Part shown: positions 1 through 7,032 of the stretch, in pieces
Position numbering within the stretch: position 1 is the stretch's first letter
How the letters are laid out: each line of letters opens with the position of its first letter
From: DASCNA01 sp036011305
GTDB lineage: Bacteria; Verrucomicrobiota; Lentisphaeria; Victivallales; GWF2-38-69
Direction: 5' to 3'
Assembly: GCA_036011305.1 (NCBI GenBank)
Contig: DASCNA010000033.1
Coordinates: 1-15,528, forward strand
Length of the DNA stretch: 15,528 nucleotides
Translations under genes and position numbers: made by a program
Notes under the pieces: generated by a model
Seen by the model: only the letters and a program-made list of their open reading frames with translations
What the model was told of the DNA's origin: nothing
The model's database searches: none

Positions 1-43
1 GATTATAAAAAATATTAATTTTTTATTACTGAATAGTTATTTT

Positions 44-49
44 TATAAT
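44..49 (+). promoter_or_regulatory. Possible -10 box for the glutamate symporter gene
   Basis: A perfect TATAAT lies 57 bp upstream of the ATG at 107. No good -35 hexamer stands 16-18 bp further upstream, where the sequence is only T-rich. TATAAT arises often by chance in DNA this AT-rich, so the call is weak. The gene has its own ribosome site, AAGG at 96-99, seven bases before the start. Confidence 0.25.
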
Positions 50-106
50 ATTATCGCTACAATCTCAATAACATTACTAAAGCATTCAAACATTTAAGGT
101 TTCAAT

Positions 107-1462
107 ATGGTAGGTACAACAGGATTTTTTTTCAGTTTATGTATTATATGTCTCTTTTTATTACTAGGAACAATACTAAGGGCGAAAATAAAATTTCTAC
201 AATCTTTATTCTTACCTTCATCAATAATAGCCGGATTTATTGCTCTTATGTGCGGTCCATATATATTAAACATTCTTCCAGAATGGACTATGCATAATTG
301 GAGTCAGGTTCCAGGTTTATTCATTAATATAGTTTTTGCAACTCTATTCCTTGGCGTATCCATTCCGGGGATCAAAGAGATATGGAAAAATGGTGGACCT
401 ATGTTGTGTTTTGGTACTATCATGGGAATCGGTCAGTATTTTATAGCTCTATTAGTCGTAGTATTAATTTTAACACCTCTTTTTAATGTTCCGCACATAT
501 TCGCATGTATTCTTGAAATAGGCTTTTCAGGGGGACACGGTACTGCCGCCGGCATGGCTGAACTTTTCACAAAACTTGGTTTTCCGGCAGGAGGTGCTTT
601 AGGTCAGGTATCAGCTACGGTAGGAATAATATATGCTGTAGTAATAGGAATTCTTCTCATTAATATTGCAATACGAAACAGTAATATAAAATATTTAGAT
701 AAAAACAAAGGAATACCAGAGCATAAGAAAACAGGACTTATCCCGAAAGAAAAAAGATATTCAATAGCTACAGCAACAGTATCAACTGAAACTATAGAAC
801 CTCTTACTTTTCATTTTGCTATTATTGCTATAGCCATCCTGCTTGGCTGGATAATGCTCTATTTTTTAAAGATGACTTCACCAATTATGAGTAGTTTTCC
901 ACTCTTCCCGTTGGCTATGATTGCCGGGTTATTTGTTCAGAAATTCTGTATAAAAGTTAAAGTTGCGACATATTTGGATAAAAATTTATTTGACAGGATC
1001 ATGGGATTTGCTCTGGATATTCTTGTCGCATCAGCAATTGCTTCGATAAACCTTGACCTTTTCGTTCAAAATTTATGGCCGTTTGCCATTCTAATGCTGG
1101 CAGGAATGATATGGCTATTTTTCATGGTCACTTTTGTTGCTCCCAAAATGTTTCCAGAGTTCTGGTTTGAAAGAAGTATAACTGAATTTGGAATGCAATC
1201 CGGTGTTACTGCAATAGGCCTCTTACTTTTACGGATTGTCGACCCGTCATATAAAACAGGCACTGCTGAAGCTTTTGGTTTAAAACAGATGATATATGAA
1301 CCAATGCTCGGCGGAGGTCTTATTACTGCTTTATCTCCATTTTTTATAATAAAATTCGGCACATGGAATTCTATATTAATTTGCGGAATAATAATGGTTA
1401 TATTCTTTTTTATATCTGTAATGAACGGCTGGACAAGTTTTTATACAAAACAGCAAAATTGA
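107..1462 (+). CDS. Sodium/glutamate symporter-type permease (ESS/GltS family)
   Basis: This 451-residue polytopic membrane protein should carry glutamate or a related acidic solute inward with Na+ across the inner membrane. Hydrophobic segments run almost throughout, apart from a charged cytoplasmic-type loop at about residues 191-228. The two halves carry the glycine-rich motifs seen in GltS-like proteins: SGGHGTAAG at 141-149 and FGMQSGVTAIG at 361-371, the latter followed by a conserved-looking LRIVDP at 375-380 and EPMLGGG at 398-404. The length is somewhat above the roughly 400 residues of E. coli GltS, as in the branch usually annotated simply as sodium/glutamate symporter. The ATG is supported by AAGG seven bases upstream. 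It stands alone on the plus strand and converges on the KamA-like gene. Family assignment is good; substrate is inferred from the family only. Confidence 0.85.
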   Translation: MVGTTGFFFSLCIICLFLLLGTILRAKIKFLQSLFLPSSIIAGFIALMCGPYILNILPEWTMHNWSQVPGLFINIVFATLFLGVSIPGIKEIWKNGGPMLCFGTIMGIGQYFIALLVVVLILTPLFNVPHIFACILEIGFSGGHGTAAGMAELFTKLGFPAGGALGQVSATVGIIYAVVIGILLINIAIRNSNIKYLDKNKGIPEHKKTGLIPKEKRYSIATATVSTETIEPLTFHFAIIAIAILLGWIMLYFLKMTSPIMSSFPLFPLAMIAGLFVQKFCIKVKVATYLDKNLFDRIMGFALDILVASAIASINLDLFVQNLWPFAILMLAGMIWLFFMVTFVAPKMFPEFWFERSITEFGMQSGVTAIGLLLLRIVDPSYKTGTAEAFGLKQMIYEPMLGGGLITALSPFFIIKFGTWNSILICGIIMVIFFFISVMNGWTSFYTKQQN

Positions 1463-1494
1463 ATATCATTAAACAAAAGTTCAGTTCAAATTAA

Positions 1495-1526
1495 TTCCGG
1501 GAGAAAAAATATATTCTCTCCTGGAA
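1495..1526. terminator. Hairpin between convergent genes, probable bidirectional terminator
   Basis: Arms 1495-1504 and 1517-1526 pair over 10 bp (one G-T pair) around a 12-base loop rich in A and T. The hairpin lies 33 bp after the symporter stop and 60 bp after the KamA-like stop, the expected place for a shared terminator of convergent genes. Neither side has a clean T-run directly after the stem; the minus strand continues TTAATTTG. It may work inefficiently or with Rho. Confidence 0.5.
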
Positions 1527-1586
1527 ACTGATAATCAAATTACATCTCTATAATATTATATAAAATAGCATCATACAGCATTCAGA

Positions 1587-2870
1587 CTATTTACATGACA
1601 ACAGTTCAGTCGAAACCTTACCATCTATTTTTCCTATTTTTTTCTGAGTAAATAGTATTTTACCACATTCTCTTTCTATATGATTTTCTGTTAACTCAAT
1701 CTTATAATCAAAGTTGTCTTCCAATACGATCTCCTCCATATCATCTAACCAACCTGCCTTATCATCCAACTTCATAACAATCATTCTACTGTCACCATTA
1801 TGAAGTCTTTTCAATATCAGTTTGTCATTAATCCTTCCGCATATTTCAATTTTGCCTATTTCATGACCTATAATAAATTTAAATCTTTTTGCATACCCAT
1901 CAAGTCTGTTTTTTGCCCGGTCAACAATATCTACTCCTGTTTTTAAAGGAACTTGAAAGTGATGCCTGACTCTAGTAACAGGCATACATTGATAAAGGTA
2001 ATATGGATTGACACCAATTCTGATCAAACCGTTCATTAAATTTTCAATGTTTTCCACACTGTCATTAACACCTTTCAAAAAAACTGTCTGATTATTTACT
2101 GTTGTTCCTGTCTGCCTAATTTTCAGAACAGCTTCTTCTGCAATGTCGGTTATTTCATTGATATGATTAAAATGAGTTGGAACATATAGTGCTTTTATTT
2201 TATTAAACTCTGCCATATAGTCCAATAATTCATCATCAAAGAACCTCATAGGGTAAACCACAGGAGTTCTTGTGCCAATCCTTACAAAATTCACATGATC
2301 TATCGTCTTAAGCCCATCAAGCATTTTTATGAGCCCAGGAGTATTTATAAGAAAAGGGTCTCCACCTGAAATAACAACATTGGTGATCTCTTTGTGATCT
2401 TTTACATATTTAGTGGCCTGCTGAAAATTATCAACCGTCTGTTCATTTGGCAGGCCAACCATTCTTTTTCTGAAACAGTGCCTGCAGTACATAGAACAGT
2501 AATCTGTAGCAACGATAAGAGCAGAATACGAATATTTATGCAGTATGCCGTTTCCTTTATCATATTTATCATCTCCATATGGATCATCTGTAGTCTCCCC
2601 CATCTGTCCAGTAACTATTAATTCTTCTCTGCCTGGAAAAGACATTTTTCTGATTGGATCACTTTCATTCTCTGGATCTATCAAACTCAAATAATATCTG
2701 GGTATATTCATGGGATTGTTAGCAACAACTTCACCCAGTATTTTCTTCTCACTATCTGTTAGATCAATATATTCATACAATTTATCAACCGTATCTATAT
2801 TGTTTTTAAGTTCATCTTGCCAGTTAATTTTCCGCCAATCTATACTGCTCAATCTACTCAATGCATTCAT
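1587..2870 (-). CDS. KamA-family radical SAM protein (lysine 2,3-aminomutase-like, substrate uncertain)
   Basis: This 427-residue protein belongs to the PLP-dependent radical SAM aminomutases, which move an amino group from the alpha to the beta carbon. The 4Fe-4S-binding CxxxCxxC is C125, C129 and C132 (CSMYCRHC), followed by SGGDP at 168-172 for SAM binding. K340 in GHEIGK lines up with the PLP lysine of lysine 2,3-aminomutase (GGGGK). The two aspartates that hold the lysine substrate in the clostridial enzyme (D293, D330) appear to be replaced: the residue after C295 is M296, and the second falls at about I334. This argues against strict lysine specificity. The layout QCxPV...HFQVPL...GKIEI and a tail of about 85 residues after the PLP lysine mark a distinct subgroup. 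The ATG is preceded by AAAGG (2881-2885). The gene is divergent from the PAS regulator. Confidence 0.85.
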   Translation of the reverse strand: MNALSRLSSIDWRKINWQDELKNNIDTVDKLYEYIDLTDSEKKILGEVVANNPMNIPRYYLSLIDPENESDPIRKMSFPGREELIVTGQMGETTDDPYGDDKYDKGNGILHKYSYSALIVATDYCSMYCRHCFRKRMVGLPNEQTVDNFQQATKYVKDHKEITNVVISGGDPFLINTPGLIKMLDGLKTIDHVNFVRIGTRTPVVYPMRFFDDELLDYMAEFNKIKALYVPTHFNHINEITDIAEEAVLKIRQTGTTVNNQTVFLKGVNDSVENIENLMNGLIRIGVNPYYLYQCMPVTRVRHHFQVPLKTGVDIVDRAKNRLDGYAKRFKFIIGHEIGKIEICGRINDKLILKRLHNGDSRMIVMKLDDKAGWLDDMEEIVLEDNFDYKIELTENHIERECGKILFTQKKIGKIDGKVSTELLSCK

Positions 2871-2915
2871 AACACATATTCCTTTTGTCTAGAAACTGTT
2901 AAATAATCTCTACTG

Positions 2916-2942
2916 AATGCAGCAAAATCCATTTCCTGCATT
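2916..2942. promoter_or_regulatory. Inverted repeat in the KamA-like gene leader
   Basis: AATGCAG (2916-2922) and CTGCATT (2936-2942) are perfect 7-bp arms with a 13-base spacer. The repeat lies 46-72 bp before the start codon and overlaps the candidate -10 box at its outer edge. It could be an operator half-site pair or an RNA hairpin in the 5' leader. No protein is known to bind it. Confidence 0.25.
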
Positions 2943-2945
2943 ATA
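2940..2945 (-). promoter_or_regulatory. Possible -10 box for the KamA-like gene
   Basis: Read on the minus strand this is TATAAT, giving a leader of about 60 bases to the ATG at 2870. The best -35 match 18 bp upstream is TTTAAA (4 of 6), which is poor. The sequence is AT-rich, so chance is a real alternative. Confidence 0.3.
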
Positions 2946-3010
2946 GAATTTAAATTTTTTGATTTTAAAACAAAAGAATAAATAATTTATTTTTTGAAAA
3001 TGCCTGAAAT

Positions 3011-3030
3011 ATATAGTAATATTACTAAAT
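3011..3030. promoter_or_regulatory. Palindrome, candidate operator in the divergent regulator/KamA-like region
   Basis: TAGTAATATTACTA at 3014-3027 is a perfect 14-bp palindrome. It extends to 20 bp (3011-3030) with one mismatched pair. It sits where the -35 element of the regulator gene's promoter would be, nine bases before a TATAAT at 3039-3044. A dyad in this place fits autoregulation by the adjacent XRE-type protein, which as a family binds palindromes. It contains only one G-C pair per arm, so chance cannot be excluded. Confidence 0.4.
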
Positions 3031-3038
3031 AAATTCCT

Positions 3039-3044
3039 TATAAT
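3039..3044 (+). promoter_or_regulatory. Possible -10 box for the XRE-PAS regulator gene
   Basis: TATAAT lies 23 bp before the ATG at 3068, which predicts a leader of only about 17 bases. The -35 position (about 3016-3021) is occupied by the palindrome and matches the consensus poorly, as is common in activator- or repressor-controlled promoters. Confidence 0.35.
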
Positions 3045-3067
3045 TTATAATTCAACAGTGACTGAAC

Positions 3068-4501
3068 ATGGAATTCTACAATAAAAAATTAAAAGAAATA
3101 AGAAAAGGCTTAAGACTTAACCAAACTGAATTTGCTGATATCTTAGGCGTCAATAGTAAAACTTTATGGGCATGGGAAATTGGTAAAATTATTCCCAATG
3201 AAAAAAAATTAAAAAATGTTGCAAAATTACTAAATATACCGATTAGCAGCTTTACTTCAATTGAGGAAGATTCAAAATCTTTTGACAACGATAAATTAAG
3301 AAATGACTTAAAATCATCATGGTTTTCTTTGTTAGACAACGACGAAGAAAAAATTAAAAATAACCTCAATCGATTAATTAATGATTTTCAATACAGCAAT
3401 AATAAATTAACTCTATCAACTATTATCATAAAAGCATTAATGTCATCATTAGACATTGGACTATACATAAAAGATTCAAGTAATAAATTTATAATTGCAA
3501 ATTCTGCTTTCTATAAATTATTCAATTTACACAGCGAGTTTAATATTACTAATAAAACTGACCTGAATATATTTTCAAAACAAAAAGCTGAAAACAACAG
3601 AATTGAAGATGAAGGCATTTTAAATAACAGCATAAAAATTAATGGTATTGAGCAGAAATTAACTGCAAGAAGCAATAGGTGGGTTAAAGTTTCAAAGTAT
3701 CCTATATATGATAAAAGAAATAAAAATATTGGTTTAATAGGAATATTTATTGATATAACAGAAGAAAAAAATGCTGTTTTTATTAAAGACCTTCTAGAGC
3801 AGGCAATAAGCAGTTCAGAAAATCTTGCAATAATATACGAAAAAAGGACTTCCAAAAAATTATATATAAGTGGTAATATTAAAGAAATATTAGGTTTTAC
3901 AAAAGAAGAATACGTACAAACAGGCAAAGATATATGGCTTGAAAAATTATGTAAAGAGCCACAGCTGTCTGATATCTCAGCAAATAGTAACTACAAATCT
4001 ACAACTGTATATGAACAAATGCATGTCTGCAAAGATAAAACAGTTAAATGGCTTGAAGCAAATTGCTCACAGATAAATTACTGTGGAAAAGAATGTATTT
4101 TAGTCATACTGAGAGATATTACTTCCAGGCATGAAAATGACAGATTAAAAAAGCTATTGAAAATAAATATAGATAATATGGCTGAAGCAATCAGCATTGT
4201 GACACTTAAAGACAATAGAAATTTATATCTAAATGATGCATGTTGTACTTTAACAGGTTACTCCAAAGAGGTTTTTCTTAATAAAAATGGTTATGAATTC
4301 TGGCTGAATAATATTTTACACCCTGATTTTAAAAAACAGTATATTGATAACAGAAATATAAAAAAATCAATAAAGCAGGAATATAAAATAATAAGAGCTG
4401 GCGGTGAGGAAAAATGGGTAAAAAATTCAATGTCTACTATCTTTTTTGAGAACGAAGAGTCTCATTTATCTGTTGAAATAGATATTTCTAACCAAAAATA
4501 A
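3068..4501 (+). CDS. Transcriptional regulator with N-terminal XRE helix-turn-helix and three PAS domains
   Basis: This 477-residue protein is a predicted cytoplasmic one-component sensor. Residues 6-60 form an XRE/Cro-type helix-turn-helix (LNQTEFADILGVNSKTLWAWE at 17-37 is the core). A charged linker follows, then three PAS-like modules at about 118-232, 240-353 and 362-475. The first two end in the typical (I/R)DIT and the third in EIDIS. No kinase, GGDEF or sigma-54 domain is present, so the DNA-binding head is the likely output. The second PAS has four cysteines (C321, C333, C339, C343) within 23 residues and the third has C392-C393, which could bind a metal or sense redox state; this is inference. 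The ATG has no clear Shine-Dalgarno site. It is divergent from the KamA-like gene across a palindrome and may control that gene and itself. Confidence 0.8.
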   Translation: MEFYNKKLKEIRKGLRLNQTEFADILGVNSKTLWAWEIGKIIPNEKKLKNVAKLLNIPISSFTSIEEDSKSFDNDKLRNDLKSSWFSLLDNDEEKIKNNLNRLINDFQYSNNKLTLSTIIIKALMSSLDIGLYIKDSSNKFIIANSAFYKLFNLHSEFNITNKTDLNIFSKQKAENNRIEDEGILNNSIKINGIEQKLTARSNRWVKVSKYPIYDKRNKNIGLIGIFIDITEEKNAVFIKDLLEQAISSSENLAIIYEKRTSKKLYISGNIKEILGFTKEEYVQTGKDIWLEKLCKEPQLSDISANSNYKSTTVYEQMHVCKDKTVKWLEANCSQINYCGKECILVILRDITSRHENDRLKKLLKINIDNMAEAISIVTLKDNRNLYLNDACCTLTGYSKEVFLNKNGYEFWLNNILHPDFKKQYIDNRNIKKSIKQEYKIIRAGGEEKWVKNSMSTIFFENEESHLSVEIDISNQK

Positions 4502-4507
4502 ATACAG

Positions 4508-4530
4508 AGGAAATAAAAAAATTATTCCCT
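4508..4530. terminator. Weak hairpin between regulator and pgk (convergent)
   Basis: GGAA(A)TAA at 4509-4516 pairs with TTATTCC at 4522-4528: 7 bp with one bulged base around a 5-A loop. It lies in the 51-bp gap between the stops of two convergent genes. No T-run follows on the plus strand. It is the only terminator-like structure in this gap and is weak. Confidence 0.25.
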
Positions 4531-4552
4531 TCTGCATTTAAAATTATTCAAA

Positions 4553-5761
4553 TTATTTATCATCCAAAGCAGCTACACCTGGCAGAACTTTACCTTCCAG
4601 GTATTCCAGGGAAGCACCACCACCGGTTGAAACATGAGTCATTTTATCAGCTAATCCGCTTTGATTTACAGCTGCCACTGAATCACCACCACCTATAATG
4701 CTTATGGCATCACTATCTGCTACGGCATGGCATACTGCCATTGTCCCATGTGCAAAATTTGGCATTTCAAAACATCCCATAGGTCCATTCCACACAATAG
4801 TTTTAGCCCCTGAAATTTCTTCTGTATAAGATGCAACTGTTTCAGGTCCTATGTCAAGTCCCATCCATCCTTCATCTATATCTTTATCCACAGTTTTAAT
4901 TTCCGCATCATTACTGAAATTATCAGCAGCTAAATTATCTACAGGAAGCATAAAATTCACACCTTTAGCATCTGCCATTCTTAAGGTTTCTTTAGCAGTT
5001 TCCAGCAACTCTTCTTCACATAAGGAGGAACCGATACTATGTCCCTGAGCTTTTAAGAATGTATATGCCATTCCTCCACCGATAAGTATAGAATCAACTT
5101 TTTCTATTAAATGTGTCAATACTTCTAATTTACCAGAAACCTTAGCTCCTCCGATAATTGCAACAAAAGGTTTCTTTGGATTCTCTACTGTTTCACCTAA
5201 AAATTTAATCTCTTTTTCAAGCAGTAAACCTGAGACACAAGGTGAAATGTATTTACAGATAATAGCTGTTGAGGCATGAGCTCTGTGAGCTGTACCAAAA
5301 GCATCATTTACATAGACATTTCCAAGTTTTGATAAATCTTTAGCAAAATCTTCCTGAAGTTTCCTGTCTTCTTCTGTCTTGCACTTTAAGTCTTCTGCTT
5401 TATGAAAACGAGTATTTTCACAAACCATTACTTCTCCGTGCTTCAATTCATTTGCTTCTTTTACAATATCATCTCCGATACAATCTGATGCCATTCTTAC
5501 TTTGGATCCCAGAAGTTCTTCCAGGCGCTTTGCTGTGGGAGCTAAACTAAATTCAAGTTTTCTTTCCCCTTTCGGCCTGCCCAGATGACTTAAAAGAACT
5601 AAAGAAGCTCCTTGATCAAGAATATATTTAATTGTAGGCAATGCTTTTTGTATTCGTGTGTCATCACTGATGATACCGTCTTTGACTGGAACATTAAAGT
5701 CAACGCGCATAACTACTTTTTTATTTTTCAGGTCAATATCTTTAACTGTTTTTTTACTCAT
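4553..5761 (-). CDS. pgk: Phosphoglycerate kinase
   Basis: This enzyme catalyses reversible phosphate transfer between 1,3-bisphosphoglycerate and ADP, giving 3-phosphoglycerate and ATP in the cytoplasm. The protein is 402 residues, the normal length. The family motifs are all present: RVDFNVP (19-25), SHLGRP (58-63), the 3-phosphoglycerate-side DAFGTAHRAH (153-162), GGAKVSGK (204-211), WNGPMGCFE (324-332) and the nucleotide-side GGGDS (357-361) and STGGGASLE (378-386). The start is an ATG with AAGGAA eight bases upstream. It lies directly downstream of GAPDH in the same direction, 105 bp away. A strong terminator stands between them, only 28 bp before this start, so pgk depends on read-through or on a promoter hidden in or before the terminator. 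No clear promoter is visible in that short space. Confidence 0.97.
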   Translation of the reverse strand: MSKKTVKDIDLKNKKVVMRVDFNVPVKDGIISDDTRIQKALPTIKYILDQGASLVLLSHLGRPKGERKLEFSLAPTAKRLEELLGSKVRMASDCIGDDIVKEANELKHGEVMVCENTRFHKAEDLKCKTEEDRKLQEDFAKDLSKLGNVYVNDAFGTAHRAHASTAIICKYISPCVSGLLLEKEIKFLGETVENPKKPFVAIIGGAKVSGKLEVLTHLIEKVDSILIGGGMAYTFLKAQGHSIGSSLCEEELLETAKETLRMADAKGVNFMLPVDNLAADNFSNDAEIKTVDKDIDEGWMGLDIGPETVASYTEEISGAKTIVWNGPMGCFEMPNFAHGTMAVCHAVADSDAISIIGGGDSVAAVNQSGLADKMTHVSTGGGASLEYLEGKVLPGVAALDDK

Positions 5762-5788
5762 TGCTCAGTTTCCTTATAATATAATATT

Positions 5789-5826
5789 AAAAAACCCGAA
5801 GAGTCTTAAAAATTGTCTCTTCGGGT
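5789..5826 (-). terminator. Intrinsic terminator after the GAPDH gene
   Basis: On the minus strand ACCCGAAGAG and CTCTTCGGGT form a perfect 10-bp stem around a 13-base loop, with the last pair and the next five bases giving a run of six T. It begins 40 bp after the GAPDH stop. This is a textbook Rho-independent terminator and the strongest one in the window. Its position just ahead of pgk is the notable point. Confidence 0.88.
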
Positions 5827-5866
5827 AATAATCTCATAATTGTTTTAACTGTTTATAATTCAATAA

Positions 5867-6892
5867 TTATTTACAGCAGCAACCACCTGATTTTATACTT
5901 GCCATATGCAGCATCAAATCAATAACTTTATTTGAGTAACCCCATTCATTGTCGTACCAAGATACAACTTTTACGAAGTTGTCATTTAATGCAATACCGG
6001 CTTTGGCATCAAATACTGAAGTATGAACTTCACCTACAAAATCCATTGAAACAACATCATCTTCAGTATAAGCTAATACGCCATTGAGTTCTCCTTCTGA
6101 AGCTTCTTTCATGGCAGCTTTAATTGCTTCATAAGAAGCACCTTTTTCAAGACGACATGTTAAGTCTACAACAGAAACATCAGTTGTAGGAACACGGAAA
6201 GCCATTCCAGTTAATTTACCATTAAGTTCAGGTATAACTTTACCAACAGCTTTTGCTGCGCCAGTTGATGATGGAATAATATTAGATAAAGCGGAACGTC
6301 CACCTCTCCAATCTTTCATTGAAGGACCATCAACAGTTTTCTGTGTAGCTGTTGTTGCATGAATAGTTGTCATTAAGCCTTCAACAATACCAAATTTATC
6401 ATTAAGAACTTTAGTAATTGGTGCGAGACAGTTTGTTGTACATGAGGCATTTGATACAATATTCATATCAGATGTCAAATTTTTATGATTAACACCCATC
6501 ACAAACATAGGAGTAGCATCTTTAGAAGGAGCAGACAAAACTACTTTTTTAGCTCCGGCCTTTAAATGTGCTTCTGCTGTTTCCTGTGTAAGGAAAAGTC
6601 CTGTAGATTCAACAACGTATTCTGCGTCAATTTCATTCCATTTCAAATCAGCAGGATTTCTTTCTGCTGTAACACGAATGTTTTTACCATTAACAACCAA
6701 ATTCCCGTTATTTACTGCAACCTCTCCATCAAATTTGCCGTGAACTGAGTCATATTTTAACATATAAGCAATGTAATCAATATCCAAAAGGTCATTGATT
6801 CCTACTACTTCAATATCACTGCGATTTAAAGAAGCCCTAAAAACTAAACGACCAATTCTGCCGAATCCATTAATACCAACTTTAATACTCAT
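5867..6892 (-). CDS. gap: Glyceraldehyde-3-phosphate dehydrogenase, type I
   Basis: This enzyme oxidises glyceraldehyde 3-phosphate with NAD+ and phosphate to 1,3-bisphosphoglycerate in glycolysis. The protein has 341 residues. The NAD-binding GFGRIGR is at 9-15, and D34 in GINDL is the acidic residue that favours NAD over NADP. The catalytic cysteine is C151 in SNASCTTNCLAP, and its partner histidine is H178 in TTIHATTATQ. The C-terminal SWYDNEWGYS (311-320) and helix are normal up to MASIK. Seven further residues follow, SGGCCCK, a cysteine-rich tail that is not part of the usual fold. The ATG is preceded by AAGGTGAT (6901-6908), a strong match to the anti-Shine-Dalgarno. It is followed by a strong terminator and then pgk. 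Confidence 0.97.
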   Translation of the reverse strand: MSIKVGINGFGRIGRLVFRASLNRSDIEVVGINDLLDIDYIAYMLKYDSVHGKFDGEVAVNNGNLVVNGKNIRVTAERNPADLKWNEIDAEYVVESTGLFLTQETAEAHLKAGAKKVVLSAPSKDATPMFVMGVNHKNLTSDMNIVSNASCTTNCLAPITKVLNDKFGIVEGLMTTIHATTATQKTVDGPSMKDWRGGRSALSNIIPSSTGAAKAVGKVIPELNGKLTGMAFRVPTTDVSVVDLTCRLEKGASYEAIKAAMKEASEGELNGVLAYTEDDVVSMDFVGEVHTSVFDAKAGIALNDNFVKVVSWYDNEWGYSNKVIDLMLHMASIKSGGCCCK

Positions 6893-6900
6893 TATGAATT

Positions 6901-6908
6901 ATCACCTT
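6901..6908 (-). promoter_or_regulatory. Strong ribosome-binding site of gap
   Basis: The minus-strand sequence AAGGTGAT matches the 3' end of 16S rRNA complement (GGTGAT part) and ends eight bases before the ATG. The same extended form occurs before the guanylyltransferase gene, which shows the canonical anti-Shine-Dalgarno is in use in this organism. Confidence 0.7.
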
Positions 6909-7032
6909 ATTTAGTTGTTTAATATAAAAATATCTATCTCAGACGATTCAATAGATAAAAGTCAAAATATTAAACTAATAACTTATTTGTTTTTAAATAA
7001 TTTTCAATATTTTTTTATGATTGTTTAAATTT

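Noticed and set aside
1572..1583. Twelve-base repeat CATACAGCATTC shared with 15323-15334
   Set aside because: A single shared 12-mer between two AT-rich spacers is within chance expectation for a window of this size; no longer match surrounds it.
2394..2621. 75-codon plus-strand frame opposite the KamA-like gene
   Set aside because: It lies wholly antisense to a conserved radical SAM core, has no ribosome site, and the peptide shows no domain.
3511..3927. 138-codon minus-strand frame opposite the PAS regulator
   Set aside because: It is the antisense shadow of PAS-coding sequence; its hydrophobic look comes from reading A-rich codons on the opposite strand.
6913..7032. Promoter for gap in the 120-bp spacer
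   Set aside because: A TTGACT exists on the minus strand (6960-6965), but no -10 lies at a proper distance; other pairs need a 19-bp spacer and weak matches, so I do not place one.
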